Positions 18,301 to 27,020 of a DNA stretch of 35,327 bases are shown piece after piece. The translations under genes were made by a program, and so were the position numbers. Numbering within the stretch: position 1 is the stretch's first letter; every line of letters starts with the position of its first letter. The notes under the pieces were generated by a model. The model saw only the letters and a list, made by a program, of their open reading frames with translations, was not told where the DNA came from and did no database searches. Origin of the DNA: a virus; IMG/VR virus record IMGVR_UViG_3300030085_000965, positions 1 to 35,327 of that record. One strand, written 5' to 3'.

Positions 18301-21300
18301 CGTCTGATACGTCAAACTTCAAAGTATCGCCAACACAAGCGACAATCGGTGGATTGACGGATGCTCCGATACTCACATAGTTGGTAGGAGTGTCATATGT
18401 TGCAACAACAGTTCTTGTAATGCCGGATGTAATGTCTACAGTGACTTCATCGCCAGGTCTTAGTTGATGAGTCGCTCCTGTGGACACTACTACATCAAAA
18501 ATGTTGGCATCAGCGGTAACGACGTTTCTATTGGTCTTAAACGAGTGTGTATTACCAATACCAATGTTTGCATTGAAGAAAACTTTATTCCAGTTTTCAT
18601 TTGCCTGGGATTTATTGGTTACAATACCAATAAGGTCTTTTTCAATGTTGACAGCATAAACTGTCGATGGCAAATCGTGGACATCCGTTCCATTGTACGA
18701 ATATGGAAGTGATAGACCTCCATTTGTATCGTAAGTAAGTTCTTCACCAGTCCTAAACCCATGATTAGGCAAACGAATGGATCTGGTTGGGATAAAGATT
18801 TCTTTCTGCTGATTACCAGGACCAACATAAGAAACTGTTGTACCAATACCAACACCAGCGGTCATACCAACGCCAACATCGGCACTTGCGTCAAAGAAGA
18901 CTTGATAGTTCTCTTCTAGAGCATCATTACTGTAGTCTTTAAGTTCATATTTAAACTTAGTCTCTTGTCTGGTTAGTACTGATCTATTTGTATGTGCTGC
19001 TGCTACTGTACCGTTATATCCACGAGTAACTGATAGATTATTGTTGTCATGGTCTACATTGTAGACAAACATTTCCTCATCACCAACTTTGACAACATCT
19101 CCGACATTGTAATGTGTAGAATTGTCTAAAATACCAAACGTAGTGGTATCATTGTTGGATCCAAGGGCAGTATCAATCCTACTGCTCTTCTTTTCTACAG
19201 AGATTTGATATAGTCCTGTTAGAGCAGAATACTTCTCACTAGAGATACCAGCAATCTTAACGTATGTGTTGTCTAGAAGGCGGTGTGGTAGTGTTGCAAT
19301 ACCAGTGACAGTTTTACCATCAGTTATTAGTGTAATACCTTCTACACCCCTGACATTTGAGTTGATGCTATTGATACCAACACCAGCAACACTGGAAATC
19401 TTGGCGAGAGCACCAAAACCAGAAGTAGAACTATTATCAAAGACAATGCTATCATTGACAGCATAGTTGATGCCAGATTCTAGAACACTGATACGATCAA
19501 TCGGTGCTTTGGTAACAGACTTGATGATTGCCTTTGCATTTTTGATTGTGGAGACAAACTCATACAAACCAAAGTTCTGATAAGCAGTATTACGCTTATA
19601 CCCGTTAGGAATAGTGTTCTGATCGTTGAAAATATCAAAGTTCTGAGAAGGAACTTTAAACTTAAAGGTTGTACCTATGACGTATGGATATTCTGGTTTT
19701 CTACTTCCGAAGAAAGGACTTCCAGCATCAGTAACAGGATCCTTAGACACTGTAACGAAGTATGCATAAACTCCATTCGGATATTCTGGAGTAATACAGA
19801 ATCTGCCATTGTGCTCGTCTAGGTCACCACTACCTTTGACATAACTATAGTCTTCAACAAAGTATCCTGATGGGAAGTCTGCAAAGTCTGGACCGTTTAC
19901 ACGACTGAGTGCGGTAGATCTGACATAACTGGATTTCAGATACTTCAGAGGTCCAGTTCCATCAGTATTGGTAAATGCATATGGTCCGTAGATAGGAGAA
20001 CCATCATATGCCCATCCTAGAATAGGAGAGTGACCACTACCATCATCAGTTTTAAGAGTTCTTAGATTTCTAGGAGCATACAGGTTAATGTATTGCTTAC
20101 CATAGGTAGAACTTCTACCTGGCATAAAGAATCCATCATCAGACTTGATACTACCGTTTTCTGAGAACTTGAATACGTTATCTACTGTCCACTGTTCAAT
20201 CTGTGGGTTTAGAATAGCACCAATGCCAGGAGACTTCGCCTTAACAACAGTAGATGAGTCATATCCCGATCCAGGGTTGATTACCTTGACACCAACAACT
20301 TTTCCATCTAGAACTGTTGCCTTAAACTTAGCACCAACACCAGAACCTTCTGCAACAATATCTGGACTGGTAAAGAAGTCAAAACCACCACTCTTAACGA
20401 TTACTTCTTCAATACGACCGTTGACAATGTAAGGTCTCAACTCTGCTCTAGAACCGCCTAGAATGCTAACTTCTGGTTTGAAGTTGCCATTTATCACAGC
20501 ACTGCCGTAGTCTTCTCCAGGCGTCTTCACGATGCATTTGGTGATGCTTCCGCGAGCAACAGGAGTAGCAGTTGCATTACTTGTAGTGATACCTTGTCTA
20601 CCGGAGATAGAAACTGTGATATCTGGGTATTTGAAGATATGTCTAACGTTGAGTGGCAGGTTGACAATATCAACATGCGGTTTCAATGTGAATGACTCTG
20701 ACAACCTGAAGTTATCATCGTCAATCTTAATAACATAGTAGTTGGTTTCGGAAGTTAGACCAACAATAGGTGCACTACCTTCAATGTCATATGTGACGAG
20801 ATCTCCGCTACTAAATCCATGATCACGGATAGTGATCATATCTTTACCCTTAGAAATATCCTTTCTGTCTACGTAGTAAGTTTTATTTTCAAAATCTGTG
20901 GATTGTTCGACAAGAATAGAACCGACTTTGAATCTTCTACGTTTTGTTGTAAAAGTTTGCTCACCAGTACCATTTGAAGAGATTGGAATAGTTCCAATAC
21001 CCAAACGTGCCTGATCTCCAGTAGGTGAAAGGGAAATCTCAAAATCGTTCTTAACAGAAACAAAATATGACTCGCTATCTACAAGAGTTCCTGGAGTCGT
21101 GCCAATACCGATAGCTGTCGCTGTAGTAGTGCCGATTCCGTAGATAACTTCTTCACCATTGATGAAGTTGTGTGGTTTTTTGAAGACGAACTTGTCTAGG
21201 GCAGTATTAACAACTCCACCCTGAGATCCTGCGTTGAAACTTACAATCTCAGGCACCTTCTTCATAGAAGGACTTGCTACACAAGTTCCGTTACCACCAA

Positions 21301-23527
21301 ATACGCTGACAGTAGGAATCTCTTGATAATCCGTACCTGGAGTATCAACAATGATCTCAGTGATCGGTCCTTTGGTGTGGACAAGCATTGTAGCGCCGAT
21401 TCCAGACCCTACAAGGGACACTCTAGGTGAATCTACTACATCATACCCTTCACCGGAGTTCAGGACCTCTACAGACGCAATAGAACCGTATCTGACGATC
21501 TGATCAGACTTAGGAGTAAAGATTTCGACACCGTTGGCAAATAGACCAATACCACGAGTTGCTTCTACCTTAGTATCTGCATATTCCTGAGGACCAAACG
21601 TAGATAGGAGTTTCTGATCCTTAAGTTCACTAGTGGCAATGTCTACAGGTGTTAGTGTGCCCTCAAGGGTGCCAGCATTTGCCTGGAAGTCGTCATTTTC
21701 ATAGATTGTGATGTATTCTCCACGACGAACCTTATCAGGAGTCTCGGAAAGATAAATGGTGTCTTGATCTCTTACTCGTACATAGTAAGAACTGCCAGAA
21801 CTGATTCCGCTGAATGTATTTCCAGTGTTTAGAAGAAGTTCGCCATTTCTGAGGTTATGACCTGGGATTGTTAGGTAGTTTGTAGTCGCTGCAATCCCAA
21901 TATTGTTATATGAGTGTGATCTGTTGGTTGCCTGGATACCCCAGTGTGGGATACTGTTAGAAGCAACTAATAGAGAATCTCCATCATAGAGATTCTGGAC
22001 ATCTGCAACAAATCCTTCGGTAAGACGGATCTTCCTTCTTACCTTGTAGTTGGTATTCTCTGATAGTACCGTAGAGAAGACTGTAATAGTGTTTGTAGTT
22101 GAACTAACAACTGAACCCTCGATAATATTGTTCTGATTATCAATAATCTCTACTACATCTTCATTATTGAAGTATACTGGATTCTTGAGAGTTAACCTGT
22201 AGTTGAATGATCCAAGATCCTCAACTTTATCAACTTCAAGGGTTGATCTGTTGTTATGCAACCAGATTTCATGCTGAATAGACTTCTTGCTAGAACCCAA
22301 GTCCAGGACTGGGATTACAGTGTTCTTTCTCTGCAAAGAAGCATTGAGTTCGATGTCCGAAACCAATACAAGAATCTTCAGGCAGACTTTTTTGGTTAGA
22401 TCACCATCTTCGTATCCGACTAGTTCATCATACGATTCAATAGCACTACCAATACCAACAGACTCGGATAAAGCACTGGTATCCAAGAACTGGTTAAGGT
22501 TAATGCTGCCATAGGTGACTGTTTGATCGCCAATAGTCAACGTACCGGTAGTTCCAAACCCTACAGTGGAATCCACGAGGATAGAACTATCATTTACAGA
22601 AATCTCATTCAGGTTTAACGTTCTATTGATCGATTTGAACGTTCCTTCAATAGTATTGGTGGAAAGACGGATTTTATAGAATCTTCTGCCGCTAACAATG
22701 ACCTCTTCTACCCCAGTTACAGATCCACTGGTGTCTCCTTGAGTAATGGTGTACCCAATGAGTTTTTTAGGGTTGCCAAGGAAGGACTCACAGATCAATA
22801 CTGTGTCCTTTACAAAGTTTGCATCGGAAGGACGAATAACGAAGTCCTGAGGAGTGATAAGATCGACTTCCTCACCATATAGAACTTTGAATAGGATTTT
22901 AAATGATTCTTCAGTACCTTTAGACTTGAAGAAGTCCTTTGCCTGCCTAATAAACGTTGACTGATCTAAACCACCAAAGAGAGATCTATTCTCAAACCCA
23001 TTTAAGATCTGAACCTTGAGTTTGCTTAGGAACTGGTTGAGAAATACGCTACTTAGGTTTTCTACTGTGTCACCAACACCATGAGTGCCAATACCAGTAG
23101 AACTGAATGTAAGATACTCTGGTTGATTGGTTTTACTTAGGTTCTCAATGCCACTGAAACCACGAACACAACCAGTGAACGATGTTGATCCAATACCAGT
23201 GTAGGTAATGATCTCATTATTAACTTTTAGGAGACCCCACTCCTTTGGCCAACCCCTAGTGGAGTCTACATAGATGGTTTCGGCAATACCATCAGCATAT
23301 TCCGATATTTTAGTTTCTTTGGTTAGATTCTCGTTGCTAAGAAAATCTAGATTCTTGTATTGGACCAGATTTGCCGCAATATCTACCGGTCCACCCTGAA
23401 ACTCCTGAGAGTAATAGTAACTCTTTAAAAAATCCGCAAATAGTGGATTCTCCGTATCGACATACGAAGGAATCTGACTCTGAACTACGTCGGAGATCTT
23501 GATTTTGGATACAGAAGTTTCGATCAT
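15362..23527 (-). CDS. 7: Giant gp7-like baseplate wedge initiator with YHYH domain (2721 aa)
   Basis: The N-terminal 230 residues hold ESFKILFKVLYGEEV (about residues 207-221) after FFKSKGTE. This matches ASYKFLFKVLYNEEV after YSTKGIE, as I recall T4 gp7. Together with the position directly after gp6, this supports a gp7 homologue, but at 2721 residues against about 1030 in T4. The remainder is a long array of beta modules. They include about seven xxGxGYxxxP-type units, several YYVIK..GIGTH-type units, and near residues 1150-1265 a YHYH-type segment (ILGWAYDGSPIYGPY followed by DEHNGRFCITPEYPNGVYAYF). In T4, gp7 starts wedge assembly. The added domains probably decorate the baseplate rim. 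The gene starts three nt after the gp6 stop with weak AAGAG as ribosome site. No late-type motif was seen directly before it, so it is probably co-transcribed with gp25 and gp6. Confidence 0.82.
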   Translation of the reverse strand: MIETSVSKIKISDVVQSQIPSYVDTENPLFADFLKSYYYSQEFQGGPVDIAANLVQYKNLDFLSNENLTKETKISEYADGIAETIYVDSTRGWPKEWGLLKVNNEIITYTGIGSTSFTGCVRGFSGIENLSKTNQPEYLTFSSTGIGTHGVGDTVENLSSVFLNQFLSKLKVQILNGFENRSLFGGLDQSTFIRQAKDFFKSKGTEESFKILFKVLYGEEVDLITPQDFVIRPSDANFVKDTVLICESFLGNPKKLIGYTITQGDTSGSVTGVEEVIVSGRRFYKIRLSTNTIEGTFKSINRTLNLNEISVNDSSILVDSTVGFGTTGTLTIGDQTVTYGSINLNQFLDTSALSESVGIGSAIESYDELVGYEDGDLTKKVCLKILVLVSDIELNASLQRKNTVIPVLDLGSSKKSIQHEIWLHNNRSTLEVDKVEDLGSFNYRLTLKNPVYFNNEDVVEIIDNQNNIIEGSVVSSTTNTITVFSTVLSENTNYKVRRKIRLTEGFVADVQNLYDGDSLLVASNSIPHWGIQATNRSHSYNNIGIAATTNYLTIPGHNLRNGELLLNTGNTFSGISSGSSYYVRVRDQDTIYLSETPDKVRRGEYITIYENDDFQANAGTLEGTLTPVDIATSELKDQKLLSTFGPQEYADTKVEATRGIGLFANGVEIFTPKSDQIVRYGSIASVEVLNSGEGYDVVDSPRVSLVGSGIGATMLVHTKGPITEIIVDTPGTDYQEIPTVSVFGGNGTCVASPSMKKVPEIVSFNAGSQGGVVNTALDKFVFKKPHNFINGEEVIYGIGTTTATAIGIGTTPGTLVDSESYFVSVKNDFEISLSPTGDQARLGIGTIPISSNGTGEQTFTTKRRRFKVGSILVEQSTDFENKTYYVDRKDISKGKDMITIRDHGFSSGDLVTYDIEGSAPIVGLTSETNYYVIKIDDDNFRLSESFTLKPHVDIVNLPLNVRHIFKYPDITVSISGRQGITTSNATATPVARGSITKCIVKTPGEDYGSAVINGNFKPEVSILGGSRAELRPYIVNGRIEEVIVKSGGFDFFTSPDIVAEGSGVGAKFKATVLDGKVVGVKVINPGSGYDSSTVVKAKSPGIGAILNPQIEQWTVDNVFKFSENGSIKSDDGFFMPGRSSTYGKQYINLYAPRNLRTLKTDDGSGHSPILGWAYDGSPIYGPYAFTNTDGTGPLKYLKSSYVRSTALSRVNGPDFADFPSGYFVEDYSYVKGSGDLDEHNGRFCITPEYPNGVYAYFVTVSKDPVTDAGSPFFGSRKPEYPYVIGTTFKFKVPSQNFDIFNDQNTIPNGYKRNTAYQNFGLYEFVSTIKNAKAIIKSVTKAPIDRISVLESGINYAVNDSIVFDNSSTSGFGALAKISSVAGVGINSINSNVRGVEGITLITDGKTVTGIATLPHRLLDNTYVKIAGISSEKYSALTGLYQISVEKKSSRIDTALGSNNDTTTFGILDNSTHYNVGDVVKVGDEEMFVYNVDHDNNNLSVTRGYNGTVAAAHTNRSVLTRQETKFKYELKDYSNDALEENYQVFFDASADVGVGMTAGVGIGTTVSYVGPGNQQKEIFIPTRSIRLPNHGFRTGEELTYDTNGGLSLPYSYNGTDVHDLPSTVYAVNIEKDLIGIVTNKSQANENWNKVFFNANIGIGNTHSFKTNRNVVTADANIFDVVVSTGATHQLRPGDEVTVDITSGITRTVVATYDTPTNYVSIGASVNPPIVACVGDTLKFDVSDATLEELDLDFFVDNKFEKQFYGTGTTDVQITRNLSPGISSATVSIHLTEDVPSILYYNFTSRSLVKIVSSDIDIANFNQINVVPSRFAGLHAISTTSSNTFTYNIFDTAERVGYGSESTLEYTTKSLNARGPIDKVALLDRGRNYDILPILSVTTDIGDGAKLLPVGSNVGVSKTTEIIESGYDYPSDKTITVNATVPKVIVVEKNLKVDSVDVISGGVKYLTPPRVVVYNTKEDTINDTPKLETSLIGGAVSDVKVVFPGGLLSEKESRLISLDNTNGVGIISATYSDPTVTLRLKTPNTGFTTTNPLPFAVGEKVFVENVGVSSGLGYNSEDYRYKNFTLTGVNTAFGLIDQATISYELDEDPGSHDGQTFGSVSRELDLPTFKLNLVKTKIFPGEVLYSDTAQTLTATNTVKQEYEDYILVDSIVGFKPGDKLNGQTSGSIVSIKSLQDSDGEFMLSESFKKTFSWDDNVGKLNVFTERIQDSDYYQQFAYSLKSRVGVSSWSEPVDSLAHIAGYKKHSDLIIDSQPSIGATVKSGISSSDKSTILLLNGDGNKVYCKHDFDSVFELTNDDQTKSDKIVFKSERLSNNILALTNRVLEFDDISPDFYDDPDIERNIEIDSFQADSTVAIKYYAQIVHGEDSNRTDNIAQYAEFIVGRDDTTAYVNDYSKIYENFDIGKFNVDMEDSTVSVTFAPYNTALTYDITFYKEVISAQVGFGTTSFANINLSGVTSYVAPSATPEIQTIQSFDTEKFKSGYLSIVAMENGNFDINEAVFVGIGSTVHYATFGKMDTGAGIGTFSMDMTGTNDLQLQWHSVAGLGVTVSTFASLVGIATTSADTGITTNKYGVGDNQLGSHRKEIAASGSPVSEVIATYNYDIFTSVKLFIQVENVTDNEYSVFNLAESTWNGDTFLNKFANLSTNIDDPKRDMENTTLQVSGNNVLLKFTPRANKEYIIRTSEIKITKPDSISLDAVVTLQ

Positions 23528-23530
23528 CTC

Positions 23531-25411
23531 TTATCGTGTTACCTGACCGTTTTGATAACTGGACTGCGGTTGGAATCGTGTTCCGGACGTATTTCCACCA
23601 GAAGCAATGCTATCTTGCTTCATTGTAATATTACTATTCGAAATATCGAACTGTAGATAGAGGTCCTTCCTTGCCAATACGTCATTTGACATTGGAATCG
23701 CCTGAATCTCAACAATATTCTGTGGTTTTTCGGTTGACGTAATGTTAATAGTATCTAGGAGGATTTCTCCAACGTCATATTTGACTTTACCTACGTTTGA
23801 TGAGATAACAGTTCCATCTTTGTCTACAAGCATCATCGGTGCAGACTTAGCAGTTGACAACTCTGTTGCCCCATTCATATCTGAGAGATATACTGTGCCA
23901 GAAATACCTTCTACAGTAAATCCTGTAGACTTGATGTTGAACTTAGACTTCTGACGATACATTTCATTATCAAAGCACAGTTCGTACTGAGAGAACTGAT
24001 TAATCTGTGCTCTGAGGTTTCTACGCATTCTAACGGTTGTGATATTCGACGTAATCGAAGTATCTACACCGTCAATGATCGTTTGAACCTTACTATACTT
24101 AAATCTGCTGCCAAACTGATTGATTTCTGAAGAGTTGGCGTACTGTGTAAGAGCAGCAATGATGTCTGTGCGAACGTTGTCCGGATTTCCGACAAAATTC
24201 TCGTTATAATAGACACAACTGTCGATTTCTACGAACAGATACTGCAAATCGATCATCACTGGGACGATTCCAGCGACAGAATACGATTTTAGCGACCCCA
24301 AAATCTCATTTTTGGTGTAATCTGACAAATAAGCACCGTTTCTTGGTTTTGCAGCGATGAAAACACGCCCATATTGCGGTGGATTGAGGTCTTCGCCACC
24401 AAAAGCGGTCACTGATTCGATATTTGGGTACAAAGAAGGCAAAATTGCCTCATAATCGTTCGCAGTTACTGCTCTATGCTGCGAAGAATACATTCTTGGA
24501 GCATAATAGCGCACGCTTTCGACACTTTCGATGTCATCTCCACCTTCAGAAGGGTTAGCTGTGAAGATTTGGGACTCAAAAGTCAGAATTGACGCTCCAT
24601 CCTGGTCCTCAAGTGCTCCAAGGAACCTAAACTCGGAAGCTCCGTTGCCACTTTTACCATCTGTCTTGATATATTCCGCCGAAACGACGTTTCCGGACTC
24701 CAACTTCTTACCAAAAACGCCATCACCGAACAAAATCTCGTATTTTTCGTCGGTCGTTTCTTGAATTAGGAAAATATTTGACTCGGAAGTGATCCCGATG
24801 ATGTTGTCAACTAGTTTATAGTCCGTTTTTGTAGTAGAAGCGTCATTTTCTTTGACACTAACACGCAAAGTTGTGGTATCAATGCCATCATTCGGGAGAA
24901 TGTAGCGTTGATTTGGCAAAGAATCGTTTACAGTCCACTCTTTTTTGAGGTATTGACCCTGATAAATCTCCAGTATATCACTGGCAGCACCATCTTCTAC
25001 CGAAAGTGTGACCTTTTCTGGTAAAGAGAACAAATAGTTCACATCATTAATGGAACTATTGGAGATCAAACCTGGTTGAATGGTGATTGATTCTACATCA
25101 GAACCCAATCCATCGATAAAAACTTGTGTCTGTGCTCTCGCTGAACGCACAGAACGCGGAACATACCCAATATTGCGTGCTAGGGATACGACGTTCTCGC
25201 GCAAAGTGGCAGAATCAATGAAAGTTTCATTGACTGCCATGTTTGTATTGTAGGCAGTAATATATGAGTTATACGCAAGCAGGTTGATAATGATCGAAAG
25301 GTTAGAACCTTCGAAGTCAAAATCAGTAAAGTTACTATTCTGTCTTAGATAATCTTTGATTGAGGTCTTAATGTCCTCAAAGTTTAGATTAGTAAACTGT
25401 GTGAGTGCCAT
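23531..25411 (-). CDS. 6: Baseplate wedge subunit gp6
   Basis: The product has 626 residues, close to T4 gp6 (660). The N-terminus (FTNLNFEDIKTSIKDYL, then NLLAYNSYITAYNTNM and NETFIDSATLRENVVSLA) and the central YYAPRMYSSQHRAVTANDYE plus PPQYGRVFIAAKP are the hallmarks of the gp6/baseplate-J family. T4 gp6 dimers form the inner ring that joins neighbouring wedges and holds the baseplate together. The gene starts one base after the gp25 stop and is followed at once by the gp7-like gene, giving the T4 order. No frameshift or truncation is seen. Confidence 0.93.
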   Translation of the reverse strand: MALTQFTNLNFEDIKTSIKDYLRQNSNFTDFDFEGSNLSIIINLLAYNSYITAYNTNMAVNETFIDSATLRENVVSLARNIGYVPRSVRSARAQTQVFIDGLGSDVESITIQPGLISNSSINDVNYLFSLPEKVTLSVEDGAASDILEIYQGQYLKKEWTVNDSLPNQRYILPNDGIDTTTLRVSVKENDASTTKTDYKLVDNIIGITSESNIFLIQETTDEKYEILFGDGVFGKKLESGNVVSAEYIKTDGKSGNGASEFRFLGALEDQDGASILTFESQIFTANPSEGGDDIESVESVRYYAPRMYSSQHRAVTANDYEAILPSLYPNIESVTAFGGEDLNPPQYGRVFIAAKPRNGAYLSDYTKNEILGSLKSYSVAGIVPVMIDLQYLFVEIDSCVYYNENFVGNPDNVRTDIIAALTQYANSSEINQFGSRFKYSKVQTIIDGVDTSITSNITTVRMRRNLRAQINQFSQYELCFDNEMYRQKSKFNIKSTGFTVEGISGTVYLSDMNGATELSTAKSAPMMLVDKDGTVISSNVGKVKYDVGEILLDTINITSTEKPQNIVEIQAIPMSNDVLARKDLYLQFDISNSNITMKQDSIASGGNTSGTRFQPQSSYQNGQVTR

Positions 25412-25412
25412 A

Positions 25413-25817
25413 TTAGAGTCTCGTTGGTTCTAGTACAAAGTTGATTGCTTGTGTGGGAACAGATAAACCAACCACGTCGTAACGAATAGCAATGTCCAAT
25501 GCATTGTCCTCAGGCATTGCTGTAACATCAACAGCCCTTAAAAGAACTCTTGGTTCGTAGTTCTCGATTACGGTACTAATCTCGGTCTTCAGGAGATCTT
25601 CGGTCTCCCCACTCATCAACTCAAATAGAGAGTCTGATATATTCGTACCAATTCTTCTATTGAAGAAGACTTCACCTGCTTGAATCCGAACCAGATTCTG
25701 TACTGCTCTCTTAATGGCATCAACATCGCTTAATGCGTTGATGTCATTGGTTATAGGATGTCGCTTGAACGATAGAGATATATCTCTGAATCCTTGAGAT
25801 ATCCTTTGAAGAGGCAC
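25413..25817 (-). CDS. 25: Baseplate wedge subunit gp25
   Basis: The product has 134 residues, the length of T4 gp25 (132). The motif YEPRV (around residues 86-90), following LLKTEISTVIEN, is the conserved EPR signature of gp25 and of the related type VI secretion protein TssE. RIGTNISDSLFE corresponds to the gp25 core. In T4, gp25 joins the wedge to the sheath-proximal inner baseplate and helps nucleate sheath assembly. The start is GTG; no ATG occurs in frame before the conserved region. Two late-type octamers (GATAAATA and TCTAAATA) lie 17-35 nt upstream, so this gene appears to lead the baseplate transcription unit. Confidence 0.93.
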   Translation of the reverse strand: MPLQRISQGFRDISLSFKRHPITNDINALSDVDAIKRAVQNLVRIQAGEVFFNRRIGTNISDSLFELMSGETEDLLKTEISTVIENYEPRVLLRAVDVTAMPEDNALDIAIRYDVVGLSVPTQAINFVLEPTRL

Positions 25818-25834
25818 TGTCTATGGTCTTCGGT

Positions 25835-25852
25835 TATTTATCCTTATTTAGA
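25835..25852 (-). promoter_or_regulatory. Tandem late promoters GATAAATA / TCTAAATA before gp25
   Basis: Read on the minus strand, TCTAAATA (25852-25845) is followed two bases later by GATAAATA (25842-25835). The second is seven of eight to the T4 late consensus and ends 17 nt before the gp25 GTG. The pair lies immediately downstream of a strong terminator, so transcription of the baseplate block probably restarts here. Confidence 0.65.
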
Positions 25853-25856
25853 GCAC

Positions 25857-25885
25857 AAAAAAAGAGGTCTCATAGAGACCTCTTT
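25857..25885 (-). terminator. Rho-independent terminator of the accessory chain
   Basis: An 11-bp perfect stem (AAAGAGGTCTC / GAGACCTCTTT, 25861-25871 and 25875-25885) with a three-base loop is followed on the minus strand by TTTT, giving seven consecutive U residues in the RNA. It lies 11 nt after the stop of the 47-residue gene. On the plus strand no T run follows beyond the stem itself, so it works mainly for leftward transcription. Confidence 0.9.
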
Positions 25886-25896
25886 ATTACCAATCG

Positions 25897-26040
25897 TTAT
25901 TTACCTTGACCTCGATAACGTTTCTTTGCACCGTTCCGCGAGGTAGCGGAAAGTTTTGTATTTTTCGATGAACCCTGACGTGCCTTTTTAGGACGCGATT
26001 CAATCAAGTTACCACCAGTGGACGTTTTTTTGACTGCCAT
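25897..26040 (-). CDS. Small very basic protein (47 aa), unknown function
   Basis: The product has 47 residues and starts MAVKKTSTGGNLIESRPKK. Fifteen of its residues are K or R, and the end reads RNGAKKRYRGQGK. Cysteines, aromatic clusters and membrane segments are absent. The composition suggests binding to nucleic acid or another polyanion, perhaps an unstructured tail, but this is inference from charge only. The start lies two nt after the stop codon of the 54-residue gene (GAGTAATTATG), so the pair is coupled. The strong terminator follows directly. Its clean composition and tight spacing make it a real gene; I recall similar short basic proteins in other T4-like cyanophages. Confidence 0.75.
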   Translation of the reverse strand: MAVKKTSTGGNLIESRPKKARQGSSKNTKLSATSRNGAKKRYRGQGK

Positions 26041-26042
26041 AA

Positions 26043-26207
26043 TTACTCTATGTCGAAACCAAGATATTCTACAACGATATCGTCAGGGTGAGGGGTGCCT
26101 TGAGCATAGAACTGATCAGCAAGATCCTGCGTCACTTCTAGCATCTCCTCCTCATCAATAGAAGAGTAGATTTTTTTCCCCTGACAGTATATATCGTATT
26201 TTTCCAT
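26043..26207 (-). CDS. Small acidic protein (54 aa), unknown function
   Basis: The product has 54 residues and starts MEKYDIYCQGKKIYSSIDEEE. It continues with DLADQFYAQGTPHPDDIVVEY. It looks like a compact alpha/beta protein with no recognised motif. It lies 28 nt after the glycosyltransferase and two nt before the 47-residue basic gene, so the three share a transcript. The opposite charge of this protein and the next one suggests they might interact, but nothing in the sequence proves that. Confidence 0.7.
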   Translation of the reverse strand: MEKYDIYCQGKKIYSSIDEEEMLEVTQDLADQFYAQGTPHPDDIVVEYLGFDIE

Positions 26208-26235
26208 TATTCAAGCATCACGATTACATATCTAT

Positions 26236-26991
26236 CTAGATTACGCGAGTCTTCTCGTGACCGACTCGGATAGTTGGATCACACCAGATCTCGAATCCAG
26301 CTTTGATAGCGTCGAGACAGAATGAGACATCTTCACCACACATATCCTGAACTTCGCCAGAATCAAAGACTTGCATCTTAGGTGCGAACCAAGGATACTT
26401 CATCTCAGTGTGCTCGAAGACACCTTTCTTAATAAGAACCCATCCGAAACCAATATAATCGACCGTGAATGGTTTCTTACGCTTCTGGATGCCATCAACC
26501 ATTTCGTGGTTCATAACACCACCATTGGATTTGAAGTCACCTTCTTCGAGCCAGTGTGCCACTGAGGTGGTCCTACCGTCCTCTGTACAGTACCAACCGG
26601 AAGCAATGTCCCTATCCATCCAAACAAGCTTGTAGAACGCTTCTAGGTTGAATACGATGTCACTGTCGATCCATAGTTGATAGTCATACTCCAGTTTGCC
26701 GTCCCAAGGAAGTTGATCGGGACCACGTAGTACGTTTGCACCAAGGCACTTGCAACGTGCAAAGTTAACCATGGAGGAGTAGTCTTGTGAGATCTGGATG
26801 CTGGCACCAGATTGCACCAGATCAAAACAAAGTTGTACGAAGTTCTTTAGGAAGGTATATGAGACTCCACGACCAGGCAGACAGAATACGACACTCTTGC
26901 CTTTGATAAGTTCTTTTGCTTTTTCGATACTAAAAGCGTCCGGTGCTTCACCGGACGGAGGTTGGGTCACAACCTTAAAACCTTTTGCCAT
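26236..26991 (-). CDS. Glycosyltransferase-like protein, GT-A fold
   Basis: The product has 251 residues. A Rossmann-type start (KSVVFCLPGRGVSYTFLKNF, residues 32-51) is followed by LWIDSDIVF with a DSD metal-binding motif (109-111). Next come GFGWVLIKKGVF (181-192), GEDVSFCLDAIKAGF (219-233) and a final WCDPTIRVGHEK with a candidate metal-ligand His at 245. This order (DXD, then GED, then a late His) is typical of GT-A glycosyltransferases of the Anp1/GT2-like group. The donor and acceptor sugars are unknown. It is the third enzyme of the accessory chain, after the carbamoyltransferase and the radical-SAM gene, and could modify a virion or host-surface glycan. No signal peptide or membrane segment is visible. 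There is no clear Shine-Dalgarno sequence before the ATG. Confidence 0.8.
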   Translation of the reverse strand: MAKGFKVVTQPPSGEAPDAFSIEKAKELIKGKSVVFCLPGRGVSYTFLKNFVQLCFDLVQSGASIQISQDYSSMVNFARCKCLGANVLRGPDQLPWDGKLEYDYQLWIDSDIVFNLEAFYKLVWMDRDIASGWYCTEDGRTTSVAHWLEEGDFKSNGGVMNHEMVDGIQKRKKPFTVDYIGFGWVLIKKGVFEHTEMKYPWFAPKMQVFDSGEVQDMCGEDVSFCLDAIKAGFEIWCDPTIRVGHEKTRVI

Positions 26992-27020
26992 AAATGTAGT
27001 TCAAATTGTTTTCGAAAACA

